Assembly (NCBI GenBank): GCA_013334565.1
Contig: JAAXXI010000015.1
Span: 1 to 40,153 of the forward strand
DNA from: Chlorobiaceae bacterium
GTDB taxonomy: Bacteria > Bacteroidota > Chlorobiia > Chlorobiales > Chlorobiaceae
Reading direction: 5' to 3'
DNA: 40,153 nt
The notes under the pieces were generated by a model. That model saw nothing but the letters and a program-made list of their open reading frames with translations, ran no database searches and was not told where the DNA came from. The translations under genes were made by a program, and so were the position numbers. This document shows, in pieces, positions 8,923 through 17,904 of the stretch; positions within the stretch are counted from its first letter, which is position 1; every line of letters starts with the position of its first letter.

Positions 8923-8953
8923 GACGGGTGCCGACTGTTTGCCGGCACCCGTC
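8923..8953 (-). terminator. 11-bp perfect hairpin downstream of the Spy-like gene
   Basis: GACGGGTGCCG (8923-8933) pairs perfectly with CGGCACCCGTC (8943-8953) around a 9-base loop, in the gap after the stop codon at 8986. No T-run follows on the minus strand, so it is a strong structure but a poor textbook terminator. It may protect the 3' end of the mRNA. Confidence 0.6.
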
Positions 8954-8985
8954 TGTCCGATTTTCATGAACGCAGGTTTTTCGTA

Positions 8986-9480
8986 TTACACTCCATGAAA
9001 CCTGTTTTCTCTCATTTTCATGAACGTCTGCAGCTGTTCAGGGGTGAGTATCGACGAAAGTTCACTGAAGAACCTGCTTTGCGTCTTTGCAAGCTTCGTA
9101 TGCTCCCTGCCGATCCTGTCTGCGAGGGTGCTGATTTTATTCTGGTCGGGCGATCTCCTGAACGATTCTTCGGCAAGCTCCTTCCTGAGCTCCATGAGAT
9201 CCCTTCGTTCAGTGATCGACTGGTCGAAGAATTTCCGTCTCAGCTCCCTGAAGCTGTTCCGCTGCTCCTGGTTCAGATTGAGCCTTTCATTCATGCGAAT
9301 ACCCATCTGTCCGCGGTTATGCCACATCCGGGGTTCACAGGGCATTGACGGACGTGCTTCCGCCGAGGGTGCGCCGTTGTTCGTGGATCCTGGTACTGTC
9401 GGTACGGCTGCTGATGCATTGATACCTGAAGCTGTCAATCCGGTCATGATCATAAGTGTCGTTATCGCTGTTTTTTTCAT
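8986..9480 (-). CDS. Spy/CpxP-like periplasmic stress protein
   Basis: 164 aa. The ATG at 9480 gives a clean signal peptide (MKKTA start, hydrophobic core, cleavage near NASA-AVP); the longer frame upstream to 9546 lacks one. The mature part is charged and helical, with an L[NT]xxQ-type motif twice: LNLNQEQR in the first half and ILTPEQLQTF near the C-terminus, as in Spy, CpxP and zinc-resistance-associated proteins. Such proteins act as periplasmic chaperones or metal-stress sensors. It is divergent from the P-type ATPase, sharing a 349-bp intergenic region, which suggests joint control by metal or envelope stress (inference). Confidence 0.75.
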   Translation of the reverse strand: MKKTAITTLMIMTGLTASGINASAAVPTVPGSTNNGAPSAEARPSMPCEPRMWHNRGQMGIRMNERLNLNQEQRNSFRELRRKFFDQSITERRDLMELRKELAEESFRRSPDQNKISTLADRIGREHTKLAKTQSRFFSELSSILTPEQLQTFMKMRENRFHGV

Positions 9481-9829
9481 CGTTGCAATTATTTGTTCGT
9501 TAGCAGGAATACATGCAACCATTCGAAGGTATGAAAGGGGAACCAATCCCGGAGCGCCTCCATGAAAAAGGTTGCATTACCCTGGAATAGACGCCAACCA
9601 ACGTTCAAACCTTGCGCTCGCAGCTGAAATGATCCCCCGTTATACCGGGCTGCCCAGGATGGGGCGATACCGGGAAATGAACTTTTTATGCGGGAAAATG
9701 TTTCCGGGAAACATGATAATCGTGCCGGAACAATGGGCGTGCGAAAGGGGGGATAAACCCGTCCGGACCGAAAGAAAAACAGATGCAGGTGCGTATCAGA
9801 ATAAAACGTGAAGCTGAACCGGGAGACAC
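9481..9829. other. Divergent intergenic region between spy-like and P-type ATPase genes
   Basis: 349 bp without a convincing gene; the only frame of note starts with TTG and has no ribosome-binding site. It contains two copies of ATACCGGG about 28 bp apart (near 9640 and 9668) and a perfect palindrome listed separately. Both flanking genes must be transcribed from here. I see no riboswitch that I can identify; in particular I could not recognise an M-box. Confidence 0.7.
9698..9714. promoter_or_regulatory. 17-bp perfect palindrome, candidate operator
   Basis: ATGTTTCC and GGAAACAT (8-bp arms) flank a single G. The site lies 116 bp before the P-type ATPase start and about 220 bp before the spy-like start, in the shared divergent region. 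Size and symmetry suit a dimeric repressor or activator; as RNA the one-base spacer would make a poor hairpin. The regulator is not identified. Confidence 0.5.
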
Positions 9830-12376
9830 ATGGGAACATCCAGCCTGACGGACAAATCCGGCAAACCGTTCTGGTCGCTGTCACCTGAACAGGCCTTCGG
9901 ACAGGTATCGGGCTCGATGCAGGGGCTTGCACAAAACGCCGCTGCGGAACGGCTGAAGGCACATGGTCCCAATACCCTGAAAGGCAAAGAAAAGGCGACG
10001 CCGTTCATGCTTTTCCTGTTCCAGTTCAGAAGTCCGGTAACCCTTCTGCTCATTGCGGCGGCAGCTCTTTCCTTCTCCCTGAACGACCGGACCGATGCGA
10101 CGATCATTCTCATTATCGTGCTCGTCAGCGGCCTGCTCGGCTGGTGGCAGGAGAAAGGTGCGGCGAACGCGGTCGGGCAGCTTATGAAAATGGTGCAGAT
10201 CAACTGCCGGGTGGTCAGGGACGGAGCGGAGAGGGAAATCCACATTGAAGAAGTTGTGCCGGGGGATGTCGTGATTCTGTCGGCAGGAGACCTCATACCG
10301 GGGGACAGCCTGCTGCTCGAATCGAAAGAGCTGTTCGTCGACGAGGCGGTTTTTACCGGGGAAACCTTTCCTGTTGAAAAAAACACGGGCATTCTCGACG
10401 CCGATACCCCTCTTCCGGAACGACGCAATACGCTTTTCATGGGAGCGCATGTCATCAGCGGACGGGCGAAAGCCCTGGTGATGAGAACCTCCAGGGATAC
10501 GGAATTCGGGAAAATATCCGAAAGCCTCAGGCTGAAGGCCCCCGAGACCGATTTTGAAAAAGGGGTCCGGCGTTTCGGCTATATGCTGATGGAAATCACC
10601 CTGCTGCTCATGATCGTCATCTTTGCCGCAAACGTCTTCCTGCATAAGCCTGTCCTCGATTCATTCCTGTTTTCCCTTGCCCTGGCCGTGGGGCTCACCC
10701 CGCAGTTGCTTCCGGCGATCATCACGGTCAATCTCGCAACCGGCGCGAGGAGCATGGCGTCGAAGCAGGTCATCGTCAAACGCCTCTCTTCCATAGAGAA
10801 CTTCGGGAGCATGAACATTCTCTGTTCGGACAAGACCGGCACCATCACGGAAGGAAAGGTCAAACTGCACAAGGCGCTGAGCGTTTCGGGCGAATCATCC
10901 CCAAAAGTCATGGAGTATGCCTGGCTGAATGCGTTCATGCAGCAGGGGTTCCGCAACCCGATAGACGATGCCATTGTCAGGAGTATGCCCGGACATCGGA
11001 GCGATTTTGAGGTCCGGAGCGAAGTCCCTTACGATTTCATCCGAAAGCGCCTTTCGGTCCAACTGCGCAATGCCGGGGAGAATATCGTGATAACCAAAGG
11101 ATCTTTGAAACAGGTGCTTGAAATCTGTACGCTCGCTGAGCGTTCGGATGGGACGGCGGTGCCGCTCGATGAGCTTCGGCCGTCGATCCTCGACGAATAC
11201 GCGAGGCTGAGCGCCGACGGATTGCGCACCCTCGGCGTCGCGTATACAAAAGGCGGTGCAGACCGGAATTTCAGCCGCAGCGATGAACATGACATGGTGT
11301 TCCTCGGGTTTGTGACATTTTTCGACCCGCCGAAACAACATGCTCCGGAAACGATCCGAAGCCTCAGGCAGCTCGGCGTGGAACTGAAAATCATTACCGG
11401 TGACAACGCTCTCGTGGCGGCAAGCCTCGGGCGCCGGATCGGGCTCGACAGCCCCGTGGTCGTGACCGGTTCAGAGATGCACCGCATGAACGATGGCGCG
11501 TTGATGCAGCAGGCGGGGCGCACCGATATTTTCGCGGAAGTGGAGCCGAACCAGAAGGAGAGGATCATCCTTGCCCTCAGGAAGGCCGGTAATGTTGTCG
11601 GGTTCATGGGCGATGGTATCAACGATGCCACAGCTCTGCACACTGCCGATGTCGGCATTTCGGTCGATTCTGCGGTCGATGTCGCCAAAGAGGCAGCCGA
11701 GATTGTCCTGCTCAACCACGATCTCCAGGTCCTGCAGGATGGTATCGTGGAAGGCAGAAAAACCTTCGCCAATACCATGAAATATGTGTTCATGGCTACA
11801 AGCGCCAATTTCGGCAACATGTTCAGCATGGCCGGCGCTTCACTTTTCCTTCCTTTCCTGCCGCTCCTGCCGAAGCAGATCCTGCTGACCAACCTGATGA
11901 CCGATTTTCCCGAAACCACGATTTCGGGCGACCGGGTAGACGCGGTGAATATCGAAAAGCCCCATCGCTGGAATATCCGGTTCATCCGCCGCTACATGAT
12001 GACCTTCGGCTTCCTCAGTTCGGTCTTCGATTACCTCACCTTCGCCGTGCTGCTCCTGATCCTGCATGCAGGAGAAAAAGAGTTTCAGACGGGATGGTTC
12101 GTCGAGTCGGTCATCTCGGCTTCGATGATCGTGCTGGTTATCCGTACGCGTCTTCCTTTCTATAAAAGCCTTCCGGGGCGGTACCTGACCATTGCCACGC
12201 TTCTGGTGGCGGGGTTCGTTCTGATCCTCCCATTTACCGCGGTGGGCGACATGTTCGGATTCACCCGTCTGCCCGCTATCTTTTACGGCATGATGCTCCT
12301 GCTTGTCTTTTTCTACATCCTTTCGGCCGAGATCCTCAAGCGTTTCTTTTACCGGCATGCCGGTTCGGCCGATTGA
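9830..12376 (+). CDS. mgtA: Magnesium-translocating type P-type ATPase (MgtA/MgtB family)
   Basis: 848 aa, close to the ~900 of MgtA. Features in order: actuator domain with FTGE, the helix-4 segment GLTPQLLPAI typical of P3B Mg transporters, phosphorylation site CSDKTGT with Asp334, the N-domain, and the hinge MGDGINDA (593-600), followed by four to six C-terminal helices ending near RFFYRHAG. The family imports Mg2+ (or Ni2+/Co2+) into the cytoplasm using ATP. The ATG has GGGAG a few bases upstream. No mgtC-like gene is adjacent. Other P2/P3 ATPase substrates are possible, but the helix-4 motif favours Mg. Confidence 0.88.
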   Translation: MGTSSLTDKSGKPFWSLSPEQAFGQVSGSMQGLAQNAAAERLKAHGPNTLKGKEKATPFMLFLFQFRSPVTLLLIAAAALSFSLNDRTDATIILIIVLVSGLLGWWQEKGAANAVGQLMKMVQINCRVVRDGAEREIHIEEVVPGDVVILSAGDLIPGDSLLLESKELFVDEAVFTGETFPVEKNTGILDADTPLPERRNTLFMGAHVISGRAKALVMRTSRDTEFGKISESLRLKAPETDFEKGVRRFGYMLMEITLLLMIVIFAANVFLHKPVLDSFLFSLALAVGLTPQLLPAIITVNLATGARSMASKQVIVKRLSSIENFGSMNILCSDKTGTITEGKVKLHKALSVSGESSPKVMEYAWLNAFMQQGFRNPIDDAIVRSMPGHRSDFEVRSEVPYDFIRKRLSVQLRNAGENIVITKGSLKQVLEICTLAERSDGTAVPLDELRPSILDEYARLSADGLRTLGVAYTKGGADRNFSRSDEHDMVFLGFVTFFDPPKQHAPETIRSLRQLGVELKIITGDNALVAASLGRRIGLDSPVVVTGSEMHRMNDGALMQQAGRTDIFAEVEPNQKERIILALRKAGNVVGFMGDGINDATALHTADVGISVDSAVDVAKEAAEIVLLNHDLQVLQDGIVEGRKTFANTMKYVFMATSANFGNMFSMAGASLFLPFLPLLPKQILLTNLMTDFPETTISGDRVDAVNIEKPHRWNIRFIRRYMMTFGFLSSVFDYLTFAVLLLILHAGEKEFQTGWFVESVISASMIVLVIRTRLPFYKSLPGRYLTIATLLVAGFVLILPFTAVGDMFGFTRLPAIFYGMMLLLVFFYILSAEILKRFFYRHAGSAD

Positions 12377-12766
12377 CCTGTCTCGTGTGCCGCCTCCAGG
12401 GCGGCGTCAGCCGGTTTTTTCCGTTCGGAGAAGCCGATTCCCGAACGAGGAAAATCGGCAGGGTGCACTGCCGGAAAGCATCCTGTGACTTTGCCGCATT
12501 ACCGATAACAGTGCCGGTGACGTGGGGAAGTGCCGGAATGGCGGTGATGCCGTGCTGGAATCAAAAAGTCTTCCTGCGGAGCGCTTCAGAAGAAAAAATA
12601 AGCGGATATTCCCGTTAACGGCTTCCTGCGAACATCTCTCTTTTACACTGGTTATGCATGATAAAACAAATATATTCACGTAGTCGGTCCTGAAAGTCTT
12701 TGCAGGGATCCTGTCGATATTTCCCCCGGGAAATTCCCGGTCAAACAGCAACCAGTTTTTCATACC
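12377..12766. other. Intergenic region after the P-type ATPase
   Basis: 390 bp with no gene I can support. It begins with a possible terminator (listed) and ends with the promoter region of the propeller gene. A short frame (12373-12618) is compositionally unlike a real protein and has no ribosome-binding site. Confidence 0.6.
12389..12420 (+). terminator. Possible intrinsic terminator of the P-type ATPase gene
   Basis: GCCGCC (12389-12394) pairs with GGCGGC (12400-12405) around TCCAG. An alternative short stem, CGGC-GTCA-GCCG, leads directly into a run of six T at 12415-12420. It begins 12 bp after the stop codon. Confidence 0.45.
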
Positions 12767-14047
12767 ATGCAATTCAGGAAATTCCTTATCCCGTCGGCCG
12801 TAGTTGCCGTGCTGATCCTTATCGTTCTGGCAGGCATCAGGACCCGGTGGTTCACTGATTTCAGCAGTCTGTGGCAATCCGAAAAACTACTCGTGCGCCT
12901 TGAAATGTTCAGCCCCGAATCGTTCGCGATAAGCCCCGACAACCGCAGGCTGGCTTACGCTTCGAAAAAAGGTGACAAACTGTTTGTAACCGTCGGTGAG
13001 ACGAAAGGGAAAGAGTACCAGGCGATCATGCCCGGCAGCCTTGTTTTCAGCCCCGACAGCAAACGGACCGGCTATGCCGCGGTCACTGCCGACAAGTCGG
13101 TCGTGGTGGTTATCGACGGCAAAGAGGGGATGCCCTGGGAAGAGACCGGGGAAGGCGCAACGGTTTTCAGCCCGGACAGCCGCAGGACCGCTTATGCCGG
13201 CAGGAAAGGGGACAAGTGGTTTGCCGTTGTCGATGGCGAACCGGGACCGGGTTACGTGAGCGTCAAGGGAATTGTTTTCAGCCCGGACAGCAGGCATTTC
13301 GCTTATCTGGCCCAGAGAGGCGATCAATGGGTAATCGTCCGGGATGGAACGGAAGGGAGCGCTTTTTCAGGCATAGGCAGCCTGGCATTCACTCCGGACA
13401 GCCGTGACCTTTCCTTCGTTGCCGGAAAAGGCCTCGATACGGTTGTGGCGGTTTTCAGGGGAAAGGAAGGACCGCCCTTTGAAAGCATCGGTGGACTGGT
13501 CTGCAGTCCCGACGGGAGCCGTACCGCATATATCGCGAAGAAAGGTGAACGGTATTCCGTTGTCGTTGATGGCTCGGAAGTGCCGCTTGATGAAGGGATT
13601 GTCTCTGAACCTCCGGTTTTCAGCCGGGACGGCAAAAAGGTGGCTTATTGCATGAAAAAAGGGGAGAAGTGGTTTGCCGTGACAGACGGTGTCCCGAGCC
13701 GGGGGTTTGACGGAGTCAAGGGCTTCGTGTTCAGTGCGGATGGACGGCATTCGGGTTTTACCGCGACCAGGAACGGCCGGCAGCTCATGGTGATCGACGG
13801 TGTCGAAGGACCGTTTTATGATGCGGCCGGAGGCCTCGAGTTCAATGCTGACGGCACGGCAAATGCCTACGTGGCGAGAAAAGGGAAAAAGAATTTTGTC
13901 GTTGCCGGAGGAACCGAAGGCCCGTCTTTCGATAATATTTTTACCGGATGGGGCGGCAGGATTGTTTTCGACTCTCCCTCCAGGCTGCACTATCTTGCCA
14001 TGAGGGGAGACACCATCTATCTCGTCGAAGGAAAAACAGGAAAATGA
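12767..14047 (+). CDS. Membrane-anchored PD40/TolB-like beta-propeller protein with ten repeats
   Basis: 426 aa. An N-terminal hydrophobic segment (about 8-25) anchors it or acts as an uncleaved signal; the rest is probably outside the cytoplasm. From about residue 45 to the end there are ten tandem units of ~37-40 residues with the core [FS]SPDSRRxAYAxxKGDK-(hydrophobic)4-DGxEGPxY. This is the PD40 (WD40-like) blade pattern with repeated DG turns; the last unit is partial. No catalytic domain is visible. Function unknown; such proteins usually form binding scaffolds. Its stop codon overlaps an alternative ATG of the nitroreductase, so the two genes are one transcription unit. Confidence 0.75.
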   Translation: MQFRKFLIPSAVVAVLILIVLAGIRTRWFTDFSSLWQSEKLLVRLEMFSPESFAISPDNRRLAYASKKGDKLFVTVGETKGKEYQAIMPGSLVFSPDSKRTGYAAVTADKSVVVVIDGKEGMPWEETGEGATVFSPDSRRTAYAGRKGDKWFAVVDGEPGPGYVSVKGIVFSPDSRHFAYLAQRGDQWVIVRDGTEGSAFSGIGSLAFTPDSRDLSFVAGKGLDTVVAVFRGKEGPPFESIGGLVCSPDGSRTAYIAKKGERYSVVVDGSEVPLDEGIVSEPPVFSRDGKKVAYCMKKGEKWFAVTDGVPSRGFDGVKGFVFSADGRHSGFTATRNGRQLMVIDGVEGPFYDAAGGLEFNADGTANAYVARKGKKNFVVAGGTEGPSFDNIFTGWGGRIVFDSPSRLHYLAMRGDTIYLVEGKTGK

Positions 14048-14058
14048 GAGGCAGTTCC

Positions 14059-14901
14059 ATGACCACGATCCTTGATTTCGAAATAAATACACAGAGCTGC
14101 ACCCGCTGCGGCGATTGCGTTTCCGATTGTCCGGCGCGCATCATTTTCATGCATGAAAACGGTTTCCCCTATATCCCGGTTGAAAAGGAGGCGAACTGCT
14201 ACCGGTGCCAGCACTGCCTTGCGGTCTGTCCCGAAGGCTCGATATCCATTCACGGGATCAAACCGTCTGAAAGCCTCTCCCTCGAACAGGGCTTCCCCGA
14301 TCCCGCGAAGCTGGAGCTTCTCATGAAAGGCCGACGTTCGGTCAGGCGTTTCCAGGAAGAACCGCTCGAGCCGGGGCTGCTCAGAAGGCTGCTCGAGGTT
14401 GCCTGGCATGCCCCGACCGGCGTGAATTCCAGGCAGGTCCTGTTCACCGTGCTGGACAGCAGGGAAAAGGTTGCCGAATTTCGAGAAGCTGTGATGAAAG
14501 GGCTCGCAGATACGGTCGCGAAAAACGCGCTGCCGAAAGGACGGGAGTTCTATGGCGGTTTTCTGAAGCTCTGGCAGGAAAAAAAGGTCGATATCCTGTT
14601 CCGCAATGCGCCGCACCTCCTTGTGGCTTCGGCTCCCGCTACCGTTTCCACACCGGTGCCCGACTGCCTCATAGCGCTCAGCTACTTCGAGCTTTTTGCC
14701 CAGGCGAACGGGGTCGGGACGCTCTGGAATGGCCTTGCGAAATGGACGATCGACGATCTGCTGCCGGAAACCCGCGAGTGCCTGGGAATTCCCGCAGACC
14801 ATGTCGTCGGGTATGTCATGACCTTCGGAAAGCCTGCAGTCCACTACTGCAGAACGGTTCAGCACGGGCCTGCGCTCATCAACCATGCACTGACGAAATA
14901 G
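14059..14901 (+). CDS. Ferredoxin-nitroreductase fusion
   Basis: 280 aa. Residues 1-60 are a bacterial 2[4Fe-4S] ferredoxin domain with the Cys sets C14-C17-C20-C24 and C47-C50-C53-C57, each ending in CP. From about residue 75 a nitroreductase-like FMN domain begins (RRSVRRFQEEPLE, then a helix with APTGVNSRQ for flavin binding) and runs to the end. The fusion passes electrons from reduced ferredoxin to the flavin and on to an unknown substrate (nitro compound, quinone or flavin-dependent dehalogenation-like reduction). Start: ATG 14059 has GAGAGG at a good distance; an upstream ATG at 14044 overlaps the previous stop and would add five residues. Confidence 0.85.
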   Translation: MTTILDFEINTQSCTRCGDCVSDCPARIIFMHENGFPYIPVEKEANCYRCQHCLAVCPEGSISIHGIKPSESLSLEQGFPDPAKLELLMKGRRSVRRFQEEPLEPGLLRRLLEVAWHAPTGVNSRQVLFTVLDSREKVAEFREAVMKGLADTVAKNALPKGREFYGGFLKLWQEKKVDILFRNAPHLLVASAPATVSTPVPDCLIALSYFELFAQANGVGTLWNGLAKWTIDDLLPETRECLGIPADHVVGYVMTFGKPAVHYCRTVQHGPALINHALTK

Positions 14902-14964
14902 GTTTTCCCGTGCCTCCGGATTGACGAAATTAACCGGGGGTACGGAACTTTTTCCTGAGATGGA

Positions 14965-15738
14965 TCAGTTTGCGGTTGCCGGTAATTTCGCGAAGTGGTA
15001 ACGCCCTGTTTTACGGTCGAATACTCCGAACTCCTGCCGGGTGCTCAGGAATTGCACATAACTGATGACATCACGGGAAAAATTCCGCACTGTTTTTTTC
15101 TGCCAGATCACCTTTCCCATCCTGTCGAACAGCATGAAGGCCATTGCGCCGTCCTTTTCGTTACGGGTAGCTGCGAGCGTGAACTTCCCGTTTTGCGCGA
15201 CCCTGATCTGGACGATTACCGGGTAACCGGTGGTTTTCCCCCAGACGAGCGCTCCTGTCGATGCATCGAACAGGGTTATCTCCGCCTGCCCTATACCGTT
15301 CTGGCCGATGGCGACAGAACTGCCGTCGGGAGAAATTGCGCGGTACCGCACCCAGCGAAGCACCGTTTCGTCCGGATGCTCTCCGGCAAACGGGATTTTT
15401 TTCCTGAGCTCGCCCTTTTTGTCATAGACGGCGATGCCGCTCGATCCGCCCTCGTCCCGCCATCCCCAGAGAGGCAGGATGATCGTTTCGCCGTTGTCCG
15501 AAACGGCAGCTTCTCCCGGTTCATCGAACAGCGCCTGCTTCCAGAGTTCCCGTCCGTTTTCCCTGAGGCTCCAGGAGTGCCCTTGCTTTTCGCAGGTGAT
15601 CGTGATTTCATACCTGCCGTTGTCTGAAAAAAAATGTTGCTCCGTGCCCGGTACCTCGGGCATCAGTTCAGCCCTTGCCATGAACGGGAAGAAGGACGTA
15701 AGCGCGAGGACGATTACCGACCTGAAAAGCTGTTTCAT
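14965..15738 (-). CDS. Secreted protein of unknown function with propeller-like repeats
   Basis: 257 aa. The ATG at 15738 gives a clear signal peptide (MKQLF start, hydrophobic stretch, cleavage after AxA near residue 23). The mature protein has loosely repeated segments rich in SPDG/SDNGE turns and DxxTGxLVW-like strands (AISPDGSSVAI, FDASTGALVWG), reminiscent of WD40 or PQQ-type blades, but too few and diverged for a sure call. A longer start at 15777 lacks a better signal. It is convergent with the nitroreductase gene; single-gene unit. Confidence 0.65.
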   Translation of the reverse strand: MKQLFRSVIVLALTSFFPFMARAELMPEVPGTEQHFFSDNGRYEITITCEKQGHSWSLRENGRELWKQALFDEPGEAAVSDNGETIILPLWGWRDEGGSSGIAVYDKKGELRKKIPFAGEHPDETVLRWVRYRAISPDGSSVAIGQNGIGQAEITLFDASTGALVWGKTTGYPVIVQIRVAQNGKFTLAATRNEKDGAMAFMLFDRMGKVIWQKKTVRNFSRDVISYVQFLSTRQEFGVFDRKTGRYHFAKLPATAN

Positions 15739-15947
15739 GCTGCTGACCGGATTGTCGTGGTAAAGGGAAAACCGCATGCCCCGCTCCCGGAACTGCAGGT
15801 TCTTTTTTCATTGCAATATACGCTTATTCATGCAGTCGGGCTTCGGCTTCATAGCCGTGTTCGTTACATTGTTTGATACCGTGGTCCGGTCCTGTCCGGT
15901 TTGCAACAGGAAGCCGGGCGTCGCTTCAACATTAATCATCCTGGAAC

Positions 15948-16874
15948 ATGCCGGTTTTTATTGATTACAATGATTTCCGTATCGGTGAAGGCGAAAAAGT
16001 CAACCTTTCGAAACGGCCAACGAACATTGCGCCCCTCTACAAATCGAAAAAGCATTACAAAAAAATGCTTGCCGATCACGTCGAAGAGCTCAGCAGGATC
16101 CAGAACATCCATTATGCCGATGACCGGTATTCGCTGCTGCTGATATTCCAGGCTATGGACGCCGCCGGAAAAGACAGCATTATCAGGCATGTGATGTCCG
16201 GAGTGAACCCCCAGGGATGCGAGGTATACAGCTTCAAGCATCCGTCAGCCCAGGACCTCGACCACGATTTTCTCTGGAGGACGAACCGCTGCCTTCCTGA
16301 ACGGGGCATGATCGGTATTTTCAACCGTTCCTATTACGAGGAGGTGCTCATTGTAAGGGTCCACCCGGAAATCCTTGCGGCCCAGCGGATCCCCAACGAA
16401 CTGCTCAATGGCGGAAAAGTGTGGGAAAACCGGTTCAAATCCATAGTCGACATGGAGAACCACCTCTACCGGAACGGCACGAGGATCGTCAAGTTTTTTC
16501 TGCACCTGTCGAAAGAGGAACAGCGGCAGCGTTTCCTGCGCAGGATCGACGAACCTTCGAAAAACTGGAAATTCAGTTCCGCCGATGTCGAGGAACGCAG
16601 ATACTGGAAAGAGTATATGCGCGCTTACGAAACCTGCCTCGGCGCGACCAGCACGAAACGCTCACCCTGGTATGCGGTCCCTGCGGACGACAAGGCCAAT
16701 GCAAGGCTCATCGTCTCCCATATTATCGTACAGGCCATGACCGCGCTCTCTCTCTCCTATCCGGAAGCAGACGAGGGCAGGCGCAAGGAACTTGCCGATA
16801 TGCGCCGGGTGTTGATGGAAGAGCATGGGGAACCAGGTTCGGATCCCGGCCCGGCACCAGGAGCTGAACAATAA
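15948..16874 (+). CDS. ppk2: Polyphosphate kinase 2 family (PPK2) phosphotransferase
   Basis: 308 aa, standard length for a one-domain PPK2. Walker A-like [11 protein letters not shown] (68-78), the conserved segments [20 protein letters not shown] and [13 protein letters not shown] (lid and Walker B), [17 protein letters not shown] and [12 protein letters not shown] match the PPK2 subgroup annotated as polyphosphate:AMP/ADP phosphotransferases. It moves phosphate between polyphosphate and nucleotides in the cytoplasm, either regenerating NTPs or making polyP. Which nucleotide it prefers cannot be told. The C-terminal ~15 residues are a Pro/Gly-rich tail. It is followed by a membrane protein gene with a 58-bp gap. 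Confidence 0.9.
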   Translation: MPVFIDYNDFRIGEGEKVNLSKRPTNIAPLYKSKKHYKKMLADHVEELSRIQNIHYADDRYSLLLIFQAMDAAGKDSIIRHVMSGVNPQGCEVYSFKHPSAQDLDHDFLWRTNRCLPERGMIGIFNRSYYEEVLIVRVHPEILAAQRIPNELLNGGKVWENRFKSIVDMENHLYRNGTRIVKFFLHLSKEEQRQRFLRRIDEPSKNWKFSSADVEERRYWKEYMRAYETCLGATSTKRSPWYAVPADDKANARLIVSHIIVQAMTALSLSYPEADEGRRKELADMRRVLMEEHGEPGSDPGPAPGAEQ

Positions 16875-16932
16875 TGGGCGTCAAACCCGCGAAAAGCTTT
16901 CGGGCCTGGCGGACGTAGGAGGGAACTGGCGG

Positions 16933-17904
16933 ATGGACCGTGAAGCTGGAAAAAAATTCTGGGTATCGCTCTTTGCCGGGGCGCTTCTCCTTGCGGCCGT
17001 TGTTTTTTCGGTTACGCATTTCGGTGAATTGAAGGAGTTCATCGGTTTGCTTGGCCATATTGATCCTTACTGGATTGTCCCCGCTTTTCTGTTCCAGCTC
17101 GCCACCTACCTTGCGCTCGCGCTCGTCTGGCGCCAGGCATTCTCTTTCAGCGGCGTGCGCTATCCCGTCTCTCAGTTGCTCCCGCTCGCGCTCGCGAAGC
17201 TTTTCGCTGACCAGGCGCTGCCTACCGGCGGCATCAGCGGCATAGCCTTTGTCATCAATGCGTTCAGGAGACGGGACGTACCGGGCAATATCGGGATGGG
17301 CGTCATGCTGGTAAGCATCCTCTCCTATTACGGGGCCTATCTGCTCGTTGCAGCTGTTTCGCTCGTTCTGCTGCTTGTAAGGCGGGAGTTGAACCCCTGG
17401 ATCATCACGATTTTCGCTTTTTTCCTGCTCGTGGCGCTCGCCATTCCGACAGGCGTCCTGCTGCTGAAACAATGGGGCGGGAAAGATCTTCCCCCCTGGG
17501 TTCTGCGCATTCCCGCCGCACAGGGCATATTGAAGATCTATGCCGAAGCGCCCGGGACGACGCTGCGCAATCCGTTCCTTGTCCTCGAGGCGATTGCGCT
17601 CCAATCCGCCATATTCCTGCTCGACAGTGCGACGCTCTGGGCGATGCTCTATGCTCTCGGCGAACCGGTGCCGCTTTTTGTCGCTTTTCCCTGCTTTGTC
17701 TTTTCCTCGATCGTCGCCATGCTGAGCCTGATCCCTTTGGGAATGGGATCTTTCGAGGCTACGGGAGTAGCCCTGCTGGCAATGTCAGGGGTGAGGCTTG
17801 AAACGGCTCTTGCCGCAATGCTGCTGCTCCGCGGGTTCACACTCTGGCTTCCTATGGTGCCCGGTCTTCTGCTGACCAGGAAAGCGATGTCCCATGCCGA
17901 TTAA
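16933..17904 (+). CDS. Lysylphosphatidylglycerol synthase-like transmembrane protein (UPF0104 type)
   Basis: 323 aa with about eight hydrophobic helices and no soluble synthase domain. Recognisable family positions are the segment LAKLFADQALPTGGISG and the C-terminal SLIPLGMGSFEA, the G-rich motif shared by the flippase halves of MprF and related proteins. It may flip or transport a lipid; the substrate is unknown. The ATG at 16933 has AGGAGG ten bases upstream; the frame open back to 16825 overlaps the ppk2 C-terminus and shows no family similarity. Probably co-transcribed with ppk2. Its end overlaps the convergent Sel1 gene by 4 bp. Confidence 0.82.
   Translation: MDREAGKKFWVSLFAGALLLAAVVFSVTHFGELKEFIGLLGHIDPYWIVPAFLFQLATYLALALVWRQAFSFSGVRYPVSQLLPLALAKLFADQALPTGGISGIAFVINAFRRRDVPGNIGMGVMLVSILSYYGAYLLVAAVSLVLLLVRRELNPWIITIFAFFLLVALAIPTGVLLLKQWGGKDLPPWVLRIPAAQGILKIYAEAPGTTLRNPFLVLEAIALQSAIFLLDSATLWAMLYALGEPVPLFVAFPCFVFSSIVAMLSLIPLGMGSFEATGVALLAMSGVRLETALAAMLLLRGFTLWLPMVPGLLLTRKAMSHAD

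Noticed and set aside
9572..9811. 79-codon frame upstream of the P-type ATPase
   Set aside because: TTG start, no ribosome-binding site, no recognisable features; it lies over the palindrome and likely promoters.
9481..9829. M-box (Mg2+ riboswitch) before the P-type ATPase
   Set aside because: I looked for the conserved core and could not recognise it; the region has only a palindrome and short repeats.
16425..16450. tRNA T-loop-like GGTTCAAATCC
   Set aside because: It is inside the ppk2 coding frame and no acceptor stem or anticodon arm can be drawn around it.
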